Assembly (NCBI RefSeq): GCF_023630205.1
Contig: NZ_JALPRR010000001.1
Location: 248,001-312,000 of the forward strand
Length of the DNA stretch: 64,000 nucleotides
Source: Pontibacter ruber
GTDB lineage: Bacteria; Bacteroidota; Bacteroidia; Cytophagales; Hymenobacteraceae
Direction of reading: 5' to 3'
Shown piece by piece: positions 9,360 to 17,905 of the stretch. Position numbers and translations under genes: made by a program. Each line of letters opens with the position of its first letter. Position 1 is the first letter of the stretch. Below the pieces are notes generated by a model. That model was not told where the DNA came from and made no database searches. It worked only from the letters and a program-made list of their open reading frames with translations.

Positions 9360-9782
9360 AGTTTCTGGTTAGAATAGAGGCTTATCGATGTAAATACAGC
9401 ACAAAGCTGCAAGTGTAAAGCTATTAAATTTGATCGAGCTATAATATAGGTGCTGCCTATGTAACAGACAGAAAGACAACTTTACCAGACCAACAGCAAA
9501 ATAATCTCTTTTAAATTTAGTATCTCCAGGTATACTTCTCCGTAAATACAGCAAAATAACAGTATCCTTGCTCTTTAAAAATCCGTTTAAAGCCCCAGAA
9601 GAAAATTTAGTTAAATTTTGAAGAGAGCTATAGGACTTGAATTGCAAGTTTGCTATGTTTGCAAAAGCCTCTTATGTAATCAAAAAGTACAATACCTATA
9701 GTTCCTGTTCCGTTTACAAGTACTATCCGCCCGCGGGTAGAATTTAGTTAGAACTTGTTTCTCCATAAAATACTAACGTGCT
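9360..9782. other. 423-bp intergenic region
   Basis: AT-rich region between divergent genes. A short minus-strand open frame (9369-9647) looks unlike a protein and is not called. A possible -7 promoter element TATGTTTG lies at 9654-9661 on the plus strand, about 120 bp before the next gene, without a well-placed -33 TTG. No repeat seen. Confidence 0.5.
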
Positions 9783-10475
9783 ATGCTAAGCCAGAGGGAA
9801 AGCAAAATTGAGGACTTTGCGTATGACTACCTGAGTTCTTATTACAGGAAACAGTACCTCGTATCCGATCTCTATGTCGGAAAACAGGAGCAGACAAAGC
9901 ACGGACAAGAGGTAAATGGCCTTTTTTCCCTCAAAAAGAACGATGGCGCTTTTTTTGCTGCCACCCTCAGCACCAGTCATTCCAACAAATTAGCTGCGCT
10001 ACTCAACAATTATAAAAAGAAGGGGTTAAGCAAGTTACGCTACATAACAGCTGTCGTAGTGCTTGCCGGCACTGCCGCACTGGGTTACCTCTCGGGGCAC
10101 TGGGCGCTGCTATGGATCATGCCGCTGCTTGCTGCTGTTACCGGGTTCATTATCCACACTTTGCTGGAAGTACGCAGCTTGAATAAAGAGCTTGAAAAAG
10201 CAGTGGATGCGGTAAAAAAGCAGCCGGCCAACGAACGATGGCTCGGCATATCGATCAGCAGCATGAGCTTTCGCAACAACAGCCTGGCCGATAAACTCTT
10301 GCAGATCTGCCAACAAAAAGGTGTTGGGCTGATTACGGTAGGAAAACGCGCTAAAGTTGTGTTATTGCAGGAGCCCCGTACTTCCATCTGCCGAAAAGGC
10401 GACTATCTCTCTCACTATGCTGCGGAGGTGCGCATACGCAAATCTCTGACAGACGCCTTTATGAAAGTAGCTTAA
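9783..10475 (+). CDS. Unknown protein with a central two-helix membrane hairpin
   Basis: A 230-residue protein. An N-terminal soluble domain (about 1-80, with IEDFAYDYLSSYY and a lysine-rich end) is followed by two hydrophobic segments (about 84-103 and 106-127). A short coiled region (LNKELEKAVDAVKKQ) and a C-terminal soluble domain with GVGLITVGKRAKVVLLQEP follow. Both soluble parts should face the cytoplasm if the hairpin inserts. The C-terminal strand pattern weakly recalls nuclease or sensor folds, but no catalytic motif is evident and I do not assign a function. Confidence 0.65.
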   Translation: MLSQRESKIEDFAYDYLSSYYRKQYLVSDLYVGKQEQTKHGQEVNGLFSLKKNDGAFFAATLSTSHSNKLAALLNNYKKKGLSKLRYITAVVVLAGTAALGYLSGHWALLWIMPLLAAVTGFIIHTLLEVRSLNKELEKAVDAVKKQPANERWLGISISSMSFRNNSLADKLLQICQQKGVGLITVGKRAKVVLLQEPRTSICRKGDYLSHYAAEVRIRKSLTDAFMKVA

Positions 10476-10502
10476 GCGAGCACCCATACGCTACCAGAGC
10501 AA

Positions 10503-10548
10503 AGCCCTATGTTGCAGCAGCACCGCTTCTGCAACATGGGGCTTCTTT
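10503..10548 (+). terminator. Intrinsic terminator
   Basis: A 15-bp stem (10503-10517 with 10529-10543; one G-T pair) around CAGCACCGCTT, then TCTTTAT. Confidence 0.75.
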
Positions 10549-10651
10549 ATGCAGTATCCTATTTATACTTGATCTGTGCTGTATTCAGGATGTATACATT
10601 CTGAAGAAGTATCTGAGAACAACGCTTTACTCCTAAGCTTTTACTGCCCAA

Positions 10652-11314
10652 ATGATGCACCCGGATTTTATACTCAGCTTCTTAAGGGAGTTGCAGCGCA
10701 ACAACAGCAAGCAATGGATGGACCTGCACCGGGAACACTACCTGCAGGCAAGACAATACTTTGTGGAGATAGTAGAGCACACGCTTACAGAACTTGTTAC
10801 CTTAGATCCGTCGCTGCACGGTGTAACGGCACAGGAAAGTGTTTTCCGGATTAACAAGAACGACTTCTCCAAAAAGGGAGAACCACCGTATAAAGGCCGA
10901 ATCGGGGCAGGTATGTCGAAAGGCGGTCGGCATTCGGCTTATGCCAACTACATACTGGTGCTGGAGCCCGGCGGAAAATCGAGGGTTGGGGGCGGTATGC
11001 GCAGCCCTGGCCCAAAACAACTCGAGCTGATACGGCAGGAAATTGATTACTCCCCCGGTGAGTTGGAAGCAATCGTTCAGGCAGAAGATTTCAGAAAACA
11101 GTACGGCATGCTTCAGGGCGAAAAACTAAGTATGGCACCTAAAGGCTACACAAGTACGCACCCTGCCATCGACCTGCTGAAACACAAAGGCTTTCTGGCG
11201 CTTCACTATTTTACAGATGAGGAAGTATGCACGCCTGGTTTTACAGACCGATTGCTGCCATTCTTTAAAGCTGTAAAGCCACTGCACGATTTTCTGAACA
11301 GAACCATTAACTGA
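10652..11314 (+). CDS. DUF2461 family protein
   Basis: A 220-residue cytoplasmic protein matching the DUF2461 / TIGR02453 family. It shows the N-terminal segment with NNSKQWMDLHR, the conserved core FRINKNDFSKKGEPPYK (residues 65-81) and SAYANYILVLEPGGKS. The family is widespread and of unknown function. Two ATGs are adjacent (10652 and 10655); I used the first. It ends 24 bp before a small lipoprotein gene on the same strand, and the two may be cotranscribed. Confidence 0.87.
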   Translation: MMHPDFILSFLRELQRNNSKQWMDLHREHYLQARQYFVEIVEHTLTELVTLDPSLHGVTAQESVFRINKNDFSKKGEPPYKGRIGAGMSKGGRHSAYANYILVLEPGGKSRVGGGMRSPGPKQLELIRQEIDYSPGELEAIVQAEDFRKQYGMLQGEKLSMAPKGYTSTHPAIDLLKHKGFLALHYFTDEEVCTPGFTDRLLPFFKAVKPLHDFLNRTIN

Positions 11315-11338
11315 GAGACTCGAAAGAAACAAAATACT

Positions 11339-11713
11339 ATGAAAAAATATGCGGGCCTGTTGTACCTGTTTGTAGCGCTGCTTTTTAGCTGCCAGCGCGA
11401 AACCCCAAAACGTATGCCAGACACATTACCGGACATCCGGGGCAACATTACAAACCTGAAAAAGACGACCACCAAAAAGGGCGAAAATTCTGTAGCAGTG
11501 GTGATGGTACAATCTGTTGAAGGCAATGATATTCAGATACCAAGAGCCAGTATCCGTATCGATCAACATACGCTGATCGAGAACCAAAGCGGAGGAACTG
11601 TTAAACTGGAACACTTGCGCGAAGGACAGCAGGTTGAGGCATGGTTCTCAGGACCTACCAAGGAATCGGACCCGGTGCAGGCACAGGCATTGGCTATACG
11701 GGTGAACGAGTAG
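11339..11713 (+). CDS. Small lipoprotein of unknown function
   Basis: A 124-residue protein with a lipoprotein signal peptide; lipobox LFSC with Cys18 as the likely lipidated residue. The mature part reads as a small beta-rich domain with IRGNITNLKK, ASIRIDQHTLI and VKLEHLREGQQVEAWFSGP. This layout resembles DUF3221/OB-like domains that set an 'effect of setting' value, but I cannot confirm the family. Close downstream of DUF2461 on the same strand. Confidence 0.7.
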   Translation: MKKYAGLLYLFVALLFSCQRETPKRMPDTLPDIRGNITNLKKTTTKKGENSVAVVMVQSVEGNDIQIPRASIRIDQHTLIENQSGGTVKLEHLREGQQVEAWFSGPTKESDPVQAQALAIRVNE

Positions 11714-12042
11714 CTTTTGATATGTATGATCAGGCGCATCAGAGAGCTCTGATACAGGATGGCTTTATACTTGCTGCGTTGCTTGTAGAATGTTGATGTT
11801 GCTTTTACCCTCTCCTCTACTCTTACCTTCCTGCCAGCTTTGATTTACTTCATTTCACCCTTGCTTTAGGCACCTTTACTCAAAAAAGCAGTAACTCACT
11901 TCTACTAACAGGCTTTATACCTAATTTGCTGTTTATGCAACAGGCATAACATAAACAGCCTAATTGCCAGCCATTTAACAACCGAACATCCATTAAGGAG
12001 TGTTGTTAAGGCTTAGTATTCACGAGATGGAAAGAAAAGGGT
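11714..12042. other. 329-bp intergenic region
   Basis: No gene, repeat or convincing promoter seen. A pyrimidine-rich stretch lies around 11800-11880. Confidence 0.5.
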
Positions 12043-12471
12043 ATGAGGGAAACTGCATTGCATATATCAGAGCCGCTGGAGCTCCGCCACGAAGAGGGTG
12101 ATGTTTTTGTGACGCTGCAACAAAAGAAGGATTACATAGAAGCCAAGTGGCATGGCCACATAACTGCCGACGATGTAGTTACTGCTGCTAAAGCTTACCT
12201 GGAACTGATACAGGCACATCCTTGCCCCAAGTTGCTCAACGATAAAACCGAAGTAACCGGCGATTGGGAAGAAGCCAATGACTGGCTGGAGTTTGAGTGG
12301 CTTCCTAAAGTTACGGCAGCCGGTCTCCGTTATTTTGCCCACGTATTCTCGGAGAATATGTTCAGCCGCCTTTCAGCACGCGACCTGGCGATGCGGATAA
12401 GCCCTCCCCTTCAGATGTCCGCTTTTGAAGATCGGAAAGCGGCGGAATCCTGGCTGGCTGAGTGCCGCTAA
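12043..12471 (+). CDS. STAS/SpoIIAA-like protein
   Basis: A 142-residue soluble protein with the pattern of a small alpha/beta family common in Hymenobacteraceae: a strand pair with a central W (YIEAKWHGHITADDVVTAAKAY), then KLLNDKTEVTGDWEEANDWLE, then FAHVFSENMFSRLSA and a final AAESWLAE helix. The predicted beta-alpha-beta order resembles STAS/SpoIIAA folds, which often act as partner-binding regulatory domains. No partner kinase or phosphatase is adjacent. Function inferred only at fold level. Confidence 0.65.
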   Translation: MRETALHISEPLELRHEEGDVFVTLQQKKDYIEAKWHGHITADDVVTAAKAYLELIQAHPCPKLLNDKTEVTGDWEEANDWLEFEWLPKVTAAGLRYFAHVFSENMFSRLSARDLAMRISPPLQMSAFEDRKAAESWLAECR

Positions 12472-12501
12472 CGGACCAGGCTGCTGCTGTTAGCAGCCAG
12501 C

Positions 12502-12783
12502 CTAGCGCACGTTAGCTGCAAGAGCACTTGGAGCAACAGCAGTAATCTCTACTGTATCCAGCAACACACCTGTGTCAGGGGCTTCTGCTTTAGCTATGCT
12601 GGCAGGGGCTTCTGCTGTAATTTCCAGTGTATCCAGCAGCACATCTATTACCGGAGCCTCTATCGGCTCAACCACTACTACCTTCTCAGCAGCACGAACA
12701 GGTTGCTCAGCAACACCGACTGTGCTTTGAACCGCAAAACCAAAACCAAATAAAGAAGCGGAAAGAAGAACTAAGATTTTCAT
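12502..12783 (-). CDS. Small secreted protein with two TonB-box-like motifs
   Basis: A 93-residue protein. I chose the ATG at 12783 because it starts the signal peptide (MKILVLLSASLFGFGFAVQ); an upstream in-frame ATG would add nine residues before it. The mature chain is acidic, low-complexity and rich in A, E, P and V. It contains a 25-residue spaced duplication: LLDTLEITAEAP (49-60) and LLDTVEITAVAP (74-85). These resemble TonB boxes of outer-membrane receptors (D-T-hydrophobic-x-V/I-T-A), yet there is no plug or barrel. Unknown function; the TonB comparison is mine and untested. Confidence 0.6.
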   Translation of the reverse strand: MKILVLLSASLFGFGFAVQSTVGVAEQPVRAAEKVVVVEPIEAPVIDVLLDTLEITAEAPASIAKAEAPDTGVLLDTVEITAVAPSALAANVR

Positions 12784-13085
12784 GACTTTATAATTAAGTT
12801 GGTAAAACATTTATTTTATGTGTCAAAGTTACTCTATAGTACTTTGTATTGCAAGGTACTGTTACTTAATACACTACTGTATTATACCAACCACCTGTTT
12901 TTGTCCGTGAACTTCTTCGCTTTGCGGACGAACAGCCTGAAAATTTTTTATCCTAGAAATCCTGCCGGCCAACAACATAATTATATAACTATAGCCTTAT
13001 TTCATCTACTTAAGCATGAAACACCCTAACCTGCCCCTGCTCAGGAAAATACCCTTACCTTTGCCATATCATAGTGTGATTTGAT
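12784..13085. promoter_or_regulatory. Divergent intergenic region with a candidate -7 box for the permease
   Basis: AT-rich, 302 bp. TACCTTTG at 13056-13063 fits the Bacteroidota -7 consensus TAnnTTTG and lies 22 bp before the permease ATG. No TTG is found at the usual upstream distance, so the promoter call is tentative. Confidence 0.4.
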
Positions 13086-14570
13086 ATGCAGGAAACTACA
13101 GAAGCATCTAAAAAAGAAGAGCAGGACAGCGAGAAAGGCTTCAAGCGTGAGATCACGCTGTTCGATGCGATCATGATTGTAACTGGCGGGATGATCGGGT
13201 CCGGTATTTTTATGGTTACCGCCGGAATTTCAAAAGAAGTTGTAACGCCGGGCAACGTTTTGCTGGTTTGGGTGCTTTCCGGCTTTCTGACCATGGTGGG
13301 CGCCATCAGCTATGGCGAACTCTCGTCGATGTTTCCGAAGGTAGGCGGCCAATACGTGTACCTGAAAGAGGCTTACAACAAGATGGTGGCCTTCCTGTAT
13401 GGCTGGACCTTGTTCCTGGTAATACAGACCGGCGTGATTGCAGCGGTAGCGGTGGCTTTTGCCAGCTTCACGGGCGTTATCATTCCCTGGTTCAGCGACA
13501 GCAACATTCTTTTTGCTATAGGTAAGTTTAAATTCACTTCGGTGCAGTTGCTGGCGATCGTCAGCATTGTGTACCTGACTTATATCAACTCCCGGGGCGT
13601 AAAAAGCGGAAAACTGATCCAGAACATCTTTGGCAGCACCAAACTAATCGCTTTGTTCGGGCTTATACTTTTCGGACTGCTGTTTGGTGTGAACGACACC
13701 GCGGTGCAGGCCAATTTTTCTGATTTCTGGGGATCGGCAGCCGCCGCAACCGGCACCGGCAACCTGCCTCCCGTGGGCATGGCGCTGGTAACGGCTATGG
13801 GCATTGCCATGGTAGGAGCGCTTTTCTCCGCCGACTCCTGGAATAACATCGGCTTTTCCGGCGATGAGATCGTGAACCCGAAGCGAACCATTGTACTCAG
13901 CATGGTGATCGGCAGCGCCATTGTAATGGGTTTATACCTGATCATCAACCTGGTGTACCTGCTGGTATTGCCCCTTAACGGCGACCCGAATGCCACCAGC
14001 GCAATGGCACAAGGTATAACTCATGCTTCCGGCGGCCTGGTGGCTACGGCTGTAGCAAATGTAATCGGGGGTTACCCGGCTACAGTGGCCATAGCTATCC
14101 TGATCATGATCTCGACGTTTGGCTGTAACAACGGAGCTATACTTTCGGGAGCCCGGGTATACTATGCCATTGCCAAAGACGGCTTGTTCTTCGAGAAAAT
14201 GGGCCGCCTGAACAAGAACGGCGTACCGGCTGCTGCCTTGTGGCTGCAGTGCCTCTGGGCCTGCCTGCTCTGCCTGTCCGGCACCTACGGCAACCTGCTC
14301 GATTACGTGATCTTTGCCGTCATGCTGTTCTACATCCTGACCATTATCGGGGTATTTGTGTTGCGTGTAAAGCGCCCGGACCTGCCACGCCCTTACAAAG
14401 CATGGGGCTATCCCCTGCTGCCGGCCATGTATGTTATACTTGCCTCAGCAATCTGCATTATCCTGCTCATCTACCGCCCGGATTATACCTGGCCGGGGCT
14501 TATTATAGTTAGTTTGGGGATACCGGTGTTCTATTTCTTCGGGAATAAGTTTAAGCAGGTGCAGGAGTAA
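13086..14570 (+). CDS. APC superfamily amino acid permease
   Basis: A 494-residue inner-membrane protein with about 12 hydrophobic segments. The first carries the APC substrate-site signature GGMIGSGIF (residues 35-43), preceded by the amphipathic FKREITLFDAIMIV. YGELSSMFPKVGGQYVYLKEAY after the second segment is also typical of APC/LAT transporters. The family moves amino acids by proton symport or exchange; exact substrates cannot be read. Single-gene unit with its own terminator. Confidence 0.9.
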   Translation: MQETTEASKKEEQDSEKGFKREITLFDAIMIVTGGMIGSGIFMVTAGISKEVVTPGNVLLVWVLSGFLTMVGAISYGELSSMFPKVGGQYVYLKEAYNKMVAFLYGWTLFLVIQTGVIAAVAVAFASFTGVIIPWFSDSNILFAIGKFKFTSVQLLAIVSIVYLTYINSRGVKSGKLIQNIFGSTKLIALFGLILFGLLFGVNDTAVQANFSDFWGSAAAATGTGNLPPVGMALVTAMGIAMVGALFSADSWNNIGFSGDEIVNPKRTIVLSMVIGSAIVMGLYLIINLVYLLVLPLNGDPNATSAMAQGITHASGGLVATAVANVIGGYPATVAIAILIMISTFGCNNGAILSGARVYYAIAKDGLFFEKMGRLNKNGVPAAALWLQCLWACLLCLSGTYGNLLDYVIFAVMLFYILTIIGVFVLRVKRPDLPRPYKAWGYPLLPAMYVILASAICIILLIYRPDYTWPGLIIVSLGIPVFYFFGNKFKQVQE

Positions 14571-14594
14571 ACGCAACCAAAAACAGTCATCCTC

Positions 14595-14624
14595 AAAGCC
14601 CGCAATACTACTGCGGGCTTTTTC
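14595..14624 (+). terminator. Intrinsic terminator after permease
   Basis: AAAGCCCGCA pairs with TGCGGGCTTT around ATACTAC, then TTTC. Confidence 0.8.
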
Positions 14625-14715
14625 TTTGCGCATGAACTGTGTACCATAAAAGGTCTAATCAACAGCAAGCAATATTTATGAAAATTTGCCTAACATTTAG
14701 TATCTTTTCATCATA

Positions 14716-15840
14716 ATGGCTACTATCATCCACATCCTCACATTTACTTTTGCCTTAGGAGCTGTACAAGGACTGCTCTTAGCAGCCGTACTATTTCGGC
14801 TAAAACGAGGAAACGCTGTGGCTAACCGTGCCTTAGCCGCTTTGATTTTAGTATTCAGTGTGAACCTGGGATACATTTACCTCGCTTATGAGGAGTTGCT
14901 GGTATATGTGCCGCACCTGGCAGGAATAACTGTCAGCGTTGCTTTTTTGTATGGGCCGTTGCTATACTTTTATGTTGCGGCAGCCACCGGAAAACCTGTT
15001 CCGGCAAAGTATAAGCTCCTGCATTTGCTGCCATTTGCCGTGCACATGTTGCTTCATCTCCCTATGTTTTTACAGAGTGCCGAATTTAAAGCTGCGTGCA
15101 TGGTGCCTGTAAACATACCTGATGCAGTACCATACTTGCCTCCCGCTGTTATCGTGGCAAGTATACTGATGATGGCCTCGTTGCTGATTTATACTTATAC
15201 TTCGTATCAACTGCTGCAGCGGCGCAGTCCGACGGAGGCTATGCCCTGGCTGAAACGGGTGCTAGCTGCTTTCGGTATCTTCTCTGCCTTTTTCTGCATC
15301 TACCAGGTTAGCCTGTTCCTGGGCATGAGCTATTACTCGGTGCTGTGCTATGGTCTCAAGTTTTTGATGGCTGTCAGCATGTATTCGCTTGCGTACGTTT
15401 GCCTCACCCGCGACAGCCTTTTTGCCGCCGAGCAGGCGCAGTTATCGGTAGCAGTTCCGGCAAAACGCGCAGCCTTGCCTGCATCGGTTACCAGGGATGT
15501 ACTGCAAAAGCTTCGCCAGCACATGCAGCAACACCAGCCTTACCTCGACAGTGACTTCAGCCTTACTAAACTGGCGCAGCAACTAAACTTAAGTACGCAC
15601 CTGCTCTCTCAGGTAATCAATGAGGGGGTAGGCCAGAACTTCTCCGACTTTGTCAACAGCTACCGCATTGAAGAGGCTAAAAGCCTGCTGCTCCATCAAC
15701 CTGAAACCACCATTATCGGTGTAGCCTACAGCAGCGGCTTCAACAACAAAGTGTCCTTTAATACGGCCTTCAAAAAAGCAACCGGCACCACCCCAACCGA
15801 CTTCCGCCGCAACGCCGGCAAACTCGCCCAAACTGCCTGA
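14716..15840 (+). CDS. Membrane-anchored AraC-family transcriptional regulator
   Basis: A 374-residue protein with about seven hydrophobic segments in the first 230 residues and a C-terminal AraC/XylS DNA-binding domain. The latter (about 265-365) contains the two helix-turn-helix units: FSLTKLAQQLNLSTHLLSQVIN and the family signature region SSGFNNKVSFNTAFKKATGTTPTDFR (described here in parts: GVAYSSGFNNKVSFNTAF, then TGTTPTDFRR). Such proteins presumably sense a membrane or periplasmic signal. The gene 140 bp downstream encodes a secreted DUF1349-like protein and may be a target. Confidence 0.88.
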   Translation: MATIIHILTFTFALGAVQGLLLAAVLFRLKRGNAVANRALAALILVFSVNLGYIYLAYEELLVYVPHLAGITVSVAFLYGPLLYFYVAAATGKPVPAKYKLLHLLPFAVHMLLHLPMFLQSAEFKAACMVPVNIPDAVPYLPPAVIVASILMMASLLIYTYTSYQLLQRRSPTEAMPWLKRVLAAFGIFSAFFCIYQVSLFLGMSYYSVLCYGLKFLMAVSMYSLAYVCLTRDSLFAAEQAQLSVAVPAKRAALPASVTRDVLQKLRQHMQQHQPYLDSDFSLTKLAQQLNLSTHLLSQVINEGVGQNFSDFVNSYRIEEAKSLLLHQPETTIIGVAYSSGFNNKVSFNTAFKKATGTTPTDFRRNAGKLAQTA

Positions 15841-15979
15841 AAGGGTAAAAGATTATAATTCTTACCTCTTTTCACCTTCTCGTCTGCTTGCTTTACCACA
15901 GTTGCTCACAAGTGCTACCCGATTTGCTGCGCGTGAACAACAGCTTTTACACATGAATCAACAAGTATAAAATAAGCCT

Positions 15980-16894
15980 ATGAAAAAGATGATCTTACAA
16001 GCCGCCATGGTAGTAGCTTTAGCTACGCCGGCTACTGCCCAGATGATGAGCGCCCCTGCTCCTACCCCTAACCTTCCGGCGCTAAATGATGAATTTAACA
16101 GCACGAGCCTTACCGAAGGATGGAAAAACTTTCATGAAGTAGAAGGCTGGCCGAATAAACTGCTGAAACAGGATGTGAGCGGCACCAGCAAGGGCCATTT
16201 ATACTTCGAACCCGGCACCTCCGGCTGGTTCTCCGATCAGCAGGCACCCTTTATGTTCAAAGAAATAACCGGAGATTTTGACTTGCGGGCACGCATGAAA
16301 GTATCGGGCCGGAAGGGTGAGGTGCCGCAAACGCAGTGGTCGCTGGCGGGGCTGATGGCGCGGGCACCCAAGCAGGGTGGCAAAGACACCTGGAAACGGG
16401 GCGAAGAGAACTGGCTCTTCATGACCACCGGCATTGCTGAAGAACTGGGTAAACCTGTGATCGAAACAAAGAAAACGATACGTAGCAACTCCTCCCTTAA
16501 ACTGCGGCCTGCCAAACTCGACTGGATTGAAATGCGGCTGGTGCGCGTAGGACCTTCGTTTATACTTCTCTACAAGTATGATGGCGATAAAAGTTGGACC
16601 GTGCAGGAGCGCTTCTACAACGTGGACATGCCCCAGACGCTGCAGGTCGGCCTTATCGGCTACACCAACTCCTATGCGGTAGATAATAAGATTAAATTCG
16701 GCGATACCTTTACCTACAACAACTCCACGTTCGACCACCTCGGCAACCCGGATCTTGCCGTGCGGGTAGATTACATCCGTTTTCAGAAACCCAAAGTAGA
16801 TTTCGGCAAAAGCTGGCTAGCCTCTGTGGCTGAAAACAACCTGACAGACTATAACCTGACCAACGAAAAGCTGCTAAGTATGCTGGGGGATTAA
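15980..16894 (+). CDS. Secreted DUF1349 / concanavalin-like beta-sandwich protein
   Basis: A 304-residue exported protein (signal peptide ending TPATAQ, about residue 20). The body fits a DUF1349/LamG-type beta-sandwich: NDEFNSTSLTEGWKNFHEVEGW near the start, a FDLRARMKVSG strand, SLAGLMARAP, then PAKLDWIEMRLVRVG and VGLIGYTNS. Such domains bind or cleave carbohydrates, often at the end of beta-xylosidases. No catalytic residues can be assigned. It follows a membrane AraC regulator on the same strand. Confidence 0.78.
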   Translation: MKKMILQAAMVVALATPATAQMMSAPAPTPNLPALNDEFNSTSLTEGWKNFHEVEGWPNKLLKQDVSGTSKGHLYFEPGTSGWFSDQQAPFMFKEITGDFDLRARMKVSGRKGEVPQTQWSLAGLMARAPKQGGKDTWKRGEENWLFMTTGIAEELGKPVIETKKTIRSNSSLKLRPAKLDWIEMRLVRVGPSFILLYKYDGDKSWTVQERFYNVDMPQTLQVGLIGYTNSYAVDNKIKFGDTFTYNNSTFDHLGNPDLAVRVDYIRFQKPKVDFGKSWLASVAENNLTDYNLTNEKLLSMLGD

Positions 16895-16913
16895 CAACAG
16901 GTACAAAAGTTCG

Positions 16914-16943
16914 TTGATACAGGTATATTCGTACATAATTTTG
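16914..16943 (+). promoter_or_regulatory. Strong match to the Bacteroidota promoter consensus
   Basis: TTG at 16914-16916, exactly 19 bp, then TAATTTTG at 16936-16943, fitting TTG-N19-TAnnTTTG. Transcription would start near 16950, about 45 bp before the hydrolase ATG at 16995. It should drive the three-gene operon ending at 19044. Confidence 0.7.
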
Positions 16944-16994
16944 GTGGAGCTGTGGCCATAGCAGGCACACAGCCCCACCAGATAAGACCAAAGT

Positions 16995-17651
16995 ATGAGC
17001 AAAGTATACTTTATCAGCGGCCTGGGTGCCGATGAGCGGATGTTTCAGTACCTGCAGCTTAAGTGCCGGAACATTGCCCATGTGCGGTGGATACAGCCGA
17101 AAGAGGAAGAGCCACTCTCTGATTATGCCCGGCGACTGGCTGAACAGATACCGGAGCCAAACCCAATCCTGGTGGGCATGTCGTTTGGCGGCGTGGTAGC
17201 CATAGAGTTGGCCAAATTCCTGCATCCGCGCAAAACCATACTTATTTCCAGTATGGCCAGCAGCCAGTCGTTGCCCTGGTACTACCGTGCAATGGGTGCA
17301 CTACGCCTGCACGAGCTCATCCCGGTACCGCTGATGAAGCGTTTCCATTTTATAGCCCCTGTACTTTTCGGAGCAGCTACACAAGCCGAGAAAATACTTC
17401 TCAAGGAGGTGATCCTGGAAACAGAACCGCATTTTCTGCGCTGGGCACTTGGCCAACTGCTGACCTGGCACCAGCCGGATCATTACGAGAATGCGGTTAT
17501 GATCCACGGAACTGCTGATCGTATTCTGCCTATGCGCGAGCATCCCAATATCATCAAGATAAAAAATGCTGGACACCTCGTAGTACTGAGCCATGCTACA
17601 GAGATAAGTGCTATCTTGGATCAGATTTTAGAAGAAGACTGTACTTCATGA
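16995..17651 (+). CDS. Alpha/beta hydrolase
   Basis: A 218-residue soluble protein with an alpha/beta-hydrolase triad: the nucleophile elbow GMSFGG with Ser63, Asp175 in HGTADRILP, and His194 in NAGHLVV. The N-terminal FISGLGADERMF provides the oxyanion-hole loop. Esterases, thioesterases and small-molecule hydrolases share this fold; the substrate is unknown. The stop overlaps the next ATG by 4 bp, so it is the first gene of a translationally coupled set with a small protein and an FAD oxidoreductase. Confidence 0.87.
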   Translation: MSKVYFISGLGADERMFQYLQLKCRNIAHVRWIQPKEEEPLSDYARRLAEQIPEPNPILVGMSFGGVVAIELAKFLHPRKTILISSMASSQSLPWYYRAMGALRLHELIPVPLMKRFHFIAPVLFGAATQAEKILLKEVILETEPHFLRWALGQLLTWHQPDHYENAVMIHGTADRILPMREHPNIIKIKNAGHLVVLSHATEISAILDQILEEDCTS

Positions 17652-17905
17652 CAGATAAAAACAAATTCATAGTAAAAACGACAGACGGACGGCAGGCAGA
17701 CCTGACACAGGCTACCACCTTAAAAAGCAACAACCTGTACCCGTTTGGCCGCCACAACTACTCCATTTACGAAACACCGGAAGGACTTTTTGTGAAAGGC
17801 TTTAACAAAGGGGAGCGCGAGATCATGCTGACCTGGTTTGAGGTGATAGACGAAACAACAGCCCGTAACTACAAACACGATTACGTGCGCGAAGACGAAG
17901 AATGA
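17648..17905 (+). CDS. Small conserved-looking protein in oxidoreductase operon
   Basis: An 85-residue soluble, charged protein. It overlaps the hydrolase stop and the FAD-oxidoreductase start by 4 bp each (ATGA at both ends), strong evidence that it is real. Beta-rich in appearance (KFIVKTTDGRQADL, NYSIYETPEGLFVKGF). No family recognised; no transmembrane segment or signal peptide. Confidence 0.75.
   Translation: MTDKNKFIVKTTDGRQADLTQATTLKSNNLYPFGRHNYSIYETPEGLFVKGFNKGEREIMLTWFEVIDETTARNYKHDYVREDEE

Noticed and set aside
9369..9647. 92-residue minus-strand frame in the gap before 9783
   Set aside because: AT-rich, cysteine- and leucine-rich random look, no start context, no family.
12479..12498. 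Terminator between the STAS-like and TonB-box-like genes
   Set aside because: GGCTGCT/AGCAGCC stem without a T run on either strand.
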